From Rhodobiaceae bacterium (lineage in GTDB: Bacteria > Pseudomonadota > Alphaproteobacteria > Rhizobiales > Tepidamorphaceae), in NCBI GenBank assembly GCA_007118805.1, contig SKQW01000275.1:1-33745 (forward strand): a stretch of DNA of 33,745 bases, in the 5' to 3' direction. Below are positions 33,295 through 33,745 of the stretch, piece after piece. The notes under the pieces were generated by a model, which worked only from the letters and a program-made list of their open reading frames with translations, did no database searches and was not told where the DNA came from. Every line of letters begins with the position of its first letter. Within the stretch, counting starts at the first letter, position 1. Made by a program: the position numbers and the translations under genes.

Positions 33295-33745
33295 ATGGAT
33301 GTGGTCATCGTCGAATCGCCGGCCAAGGCGAAGACGATCAACAAGTATCTCGGGTCCGGCTATCGGGTCCTTGCCTCCTTCGGGCATGTCCGGGACCTGC
33401 CGTCCAAGGACGGCTCGGTCAAGCCGGAGGACGACTTCGCCATGCACTGGGAAGTCGATCCGAAGGCGAAGAAGCGCCTGTCGGACATCGAGAGCGCGGT
33501 GCGCGAGTCCGACCGGCTGATCCTCGCCACCGACCCCGACCGCGAAGGCGAGGCGATCTCCTGGCATGTCCTCGAAGTGCTGCGCCGCAAGGGCGCCCTC
33601 AAGGACAAGCCGGTCCAGCGCGTGGTGTTCAATGCGGTCACCCAAGACGCGGTGCAGGAGGCGATGGCGCATCCGCGCGACATCGACGCGCCGCTCGTCG
33701 ATGCCTATCTCGCCCGCCGGGCGCTCGACTACCTGGTCGGGTTCA
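33295..33745 (+). CDS. topA: DNA topoisomerase I, N-terminal part cut by window edge
   Basis: The first 150 residues of a type IA topoisomerase, which relaxes negative supercoils. The Toprim domain is clear: MDVVIVESPAKAKTINKYLG at the start, with the catalytic Glu in VESPAKAKT, then ASFGHVRDLPSKDGSV, and the acidic motif LATDPDREGEAISWHV holding the metal-binding Asp residues. The following helix LVDAYLARRALDYLVGF leads into the next domain, and the active-site Tyr lies beyond the window. It is divergent from glucokinase. The ATG at 33295 matches the family start; the ribosome site before it (GGAAAGCAAGAAC) is moderate. Confidence 0.97.
   Translation, partial: MDVVIVESPAKAKTINKYLGSGYRVLASFGHVRDLPSKDGSVKPEDDFAMHWEVDPKAKKRLSDIESAVRESDRLILATDPDREGEAISWHVLEVLRRKGALKDKPVQRVVFNAVTQDAVQEAMAHPRDIDAPLVDAYLARRALDYLVGF

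Noticed and set aside
1-33745. CRISPR arrays, insertion sequences, integrases, rRNA or tRNA genes
   Set aside because: I found no regularly spaced repeats, transposase or integrase motifs, or RNA gene signatures.

Overview
The window is a high-GC, densely coded stretch of chromosome. It looks like an alphaproteobacterium, probably Hyphomicrobiales-like. The reasons are a short prolyl-tRNA synthetase without the editing insertion sitting directly upstream of lolC-lolD, a DUF1489 gene, a class II DAHP synthase, and rhizobial-style families throughout. This is inferred from gene content; no species is claimed. I see no rRNA, tRNA, CRISPR array, phage or insertion sequence. The window cuts an M20 peptidase at the left edge and topA at the right edge.

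Left part (1-7248): an M20 amidohydrolase is divergent from a D-2-hydroxyacid dehydrogenase. A GNAT acetyltransferase follows. Next is a TetR regulator divergent from a small VOC protein, with two tandem operator-like repeats between them. Then comes a proS-lolC-lolD operon on the minus strand. The 620-bp gap upstream of proS holds a probable small structured RNA on the plus strand, with a promoter, three hairpins and a strong intrinsic terminator.

Middle part (7870-18558): a peptide/nickel-type ABC transporter on the minus strand (Tat-exported binding protein, two permeases, one fused double ATPase) is divergent from a plus-strand run of three genes: an MttB-superfamily methyltransferase without pyrrolysine, a RidA-family protein, and a dimethylglycine/sarcosine dehydrogenase-like flavoprotein with a folate-binding GcvT tail. 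Together they suggest uptake and stepwise demethylation of a methylated amine or betaine. The substrate is not known, and no corrinoid protein is present nearby.

Right part (18631-33745): a tight minus-strand operon (nitroreductase, HAD phosphatase, flavin reductase, DUF1489) is followed by a secreted protein of three beta-sandwich-like repeats. Next come a biotin-dependent acyl-CoA carboxylase alpha subunit and an iron-sulfur L-serine dehydratase. A berberine-bridge-type FAD oxidase divergent from a GlxA-type AraC regulator looks like an inserted accessory pair. At its left border a 17-codon fragment resembles the N-terminus of a prolyl-tRNA editing protein. The window ends with an orphan TadG-like protein, class II DAHP synthase, glucokinase and the start of topA. 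Most genes here are housekeeping or metabolic. The least explained items are the small RNA candidate, the MttB-RidA-flavoprotein/transporter locus, the repeat protein and the oxidase-regulator insertion.
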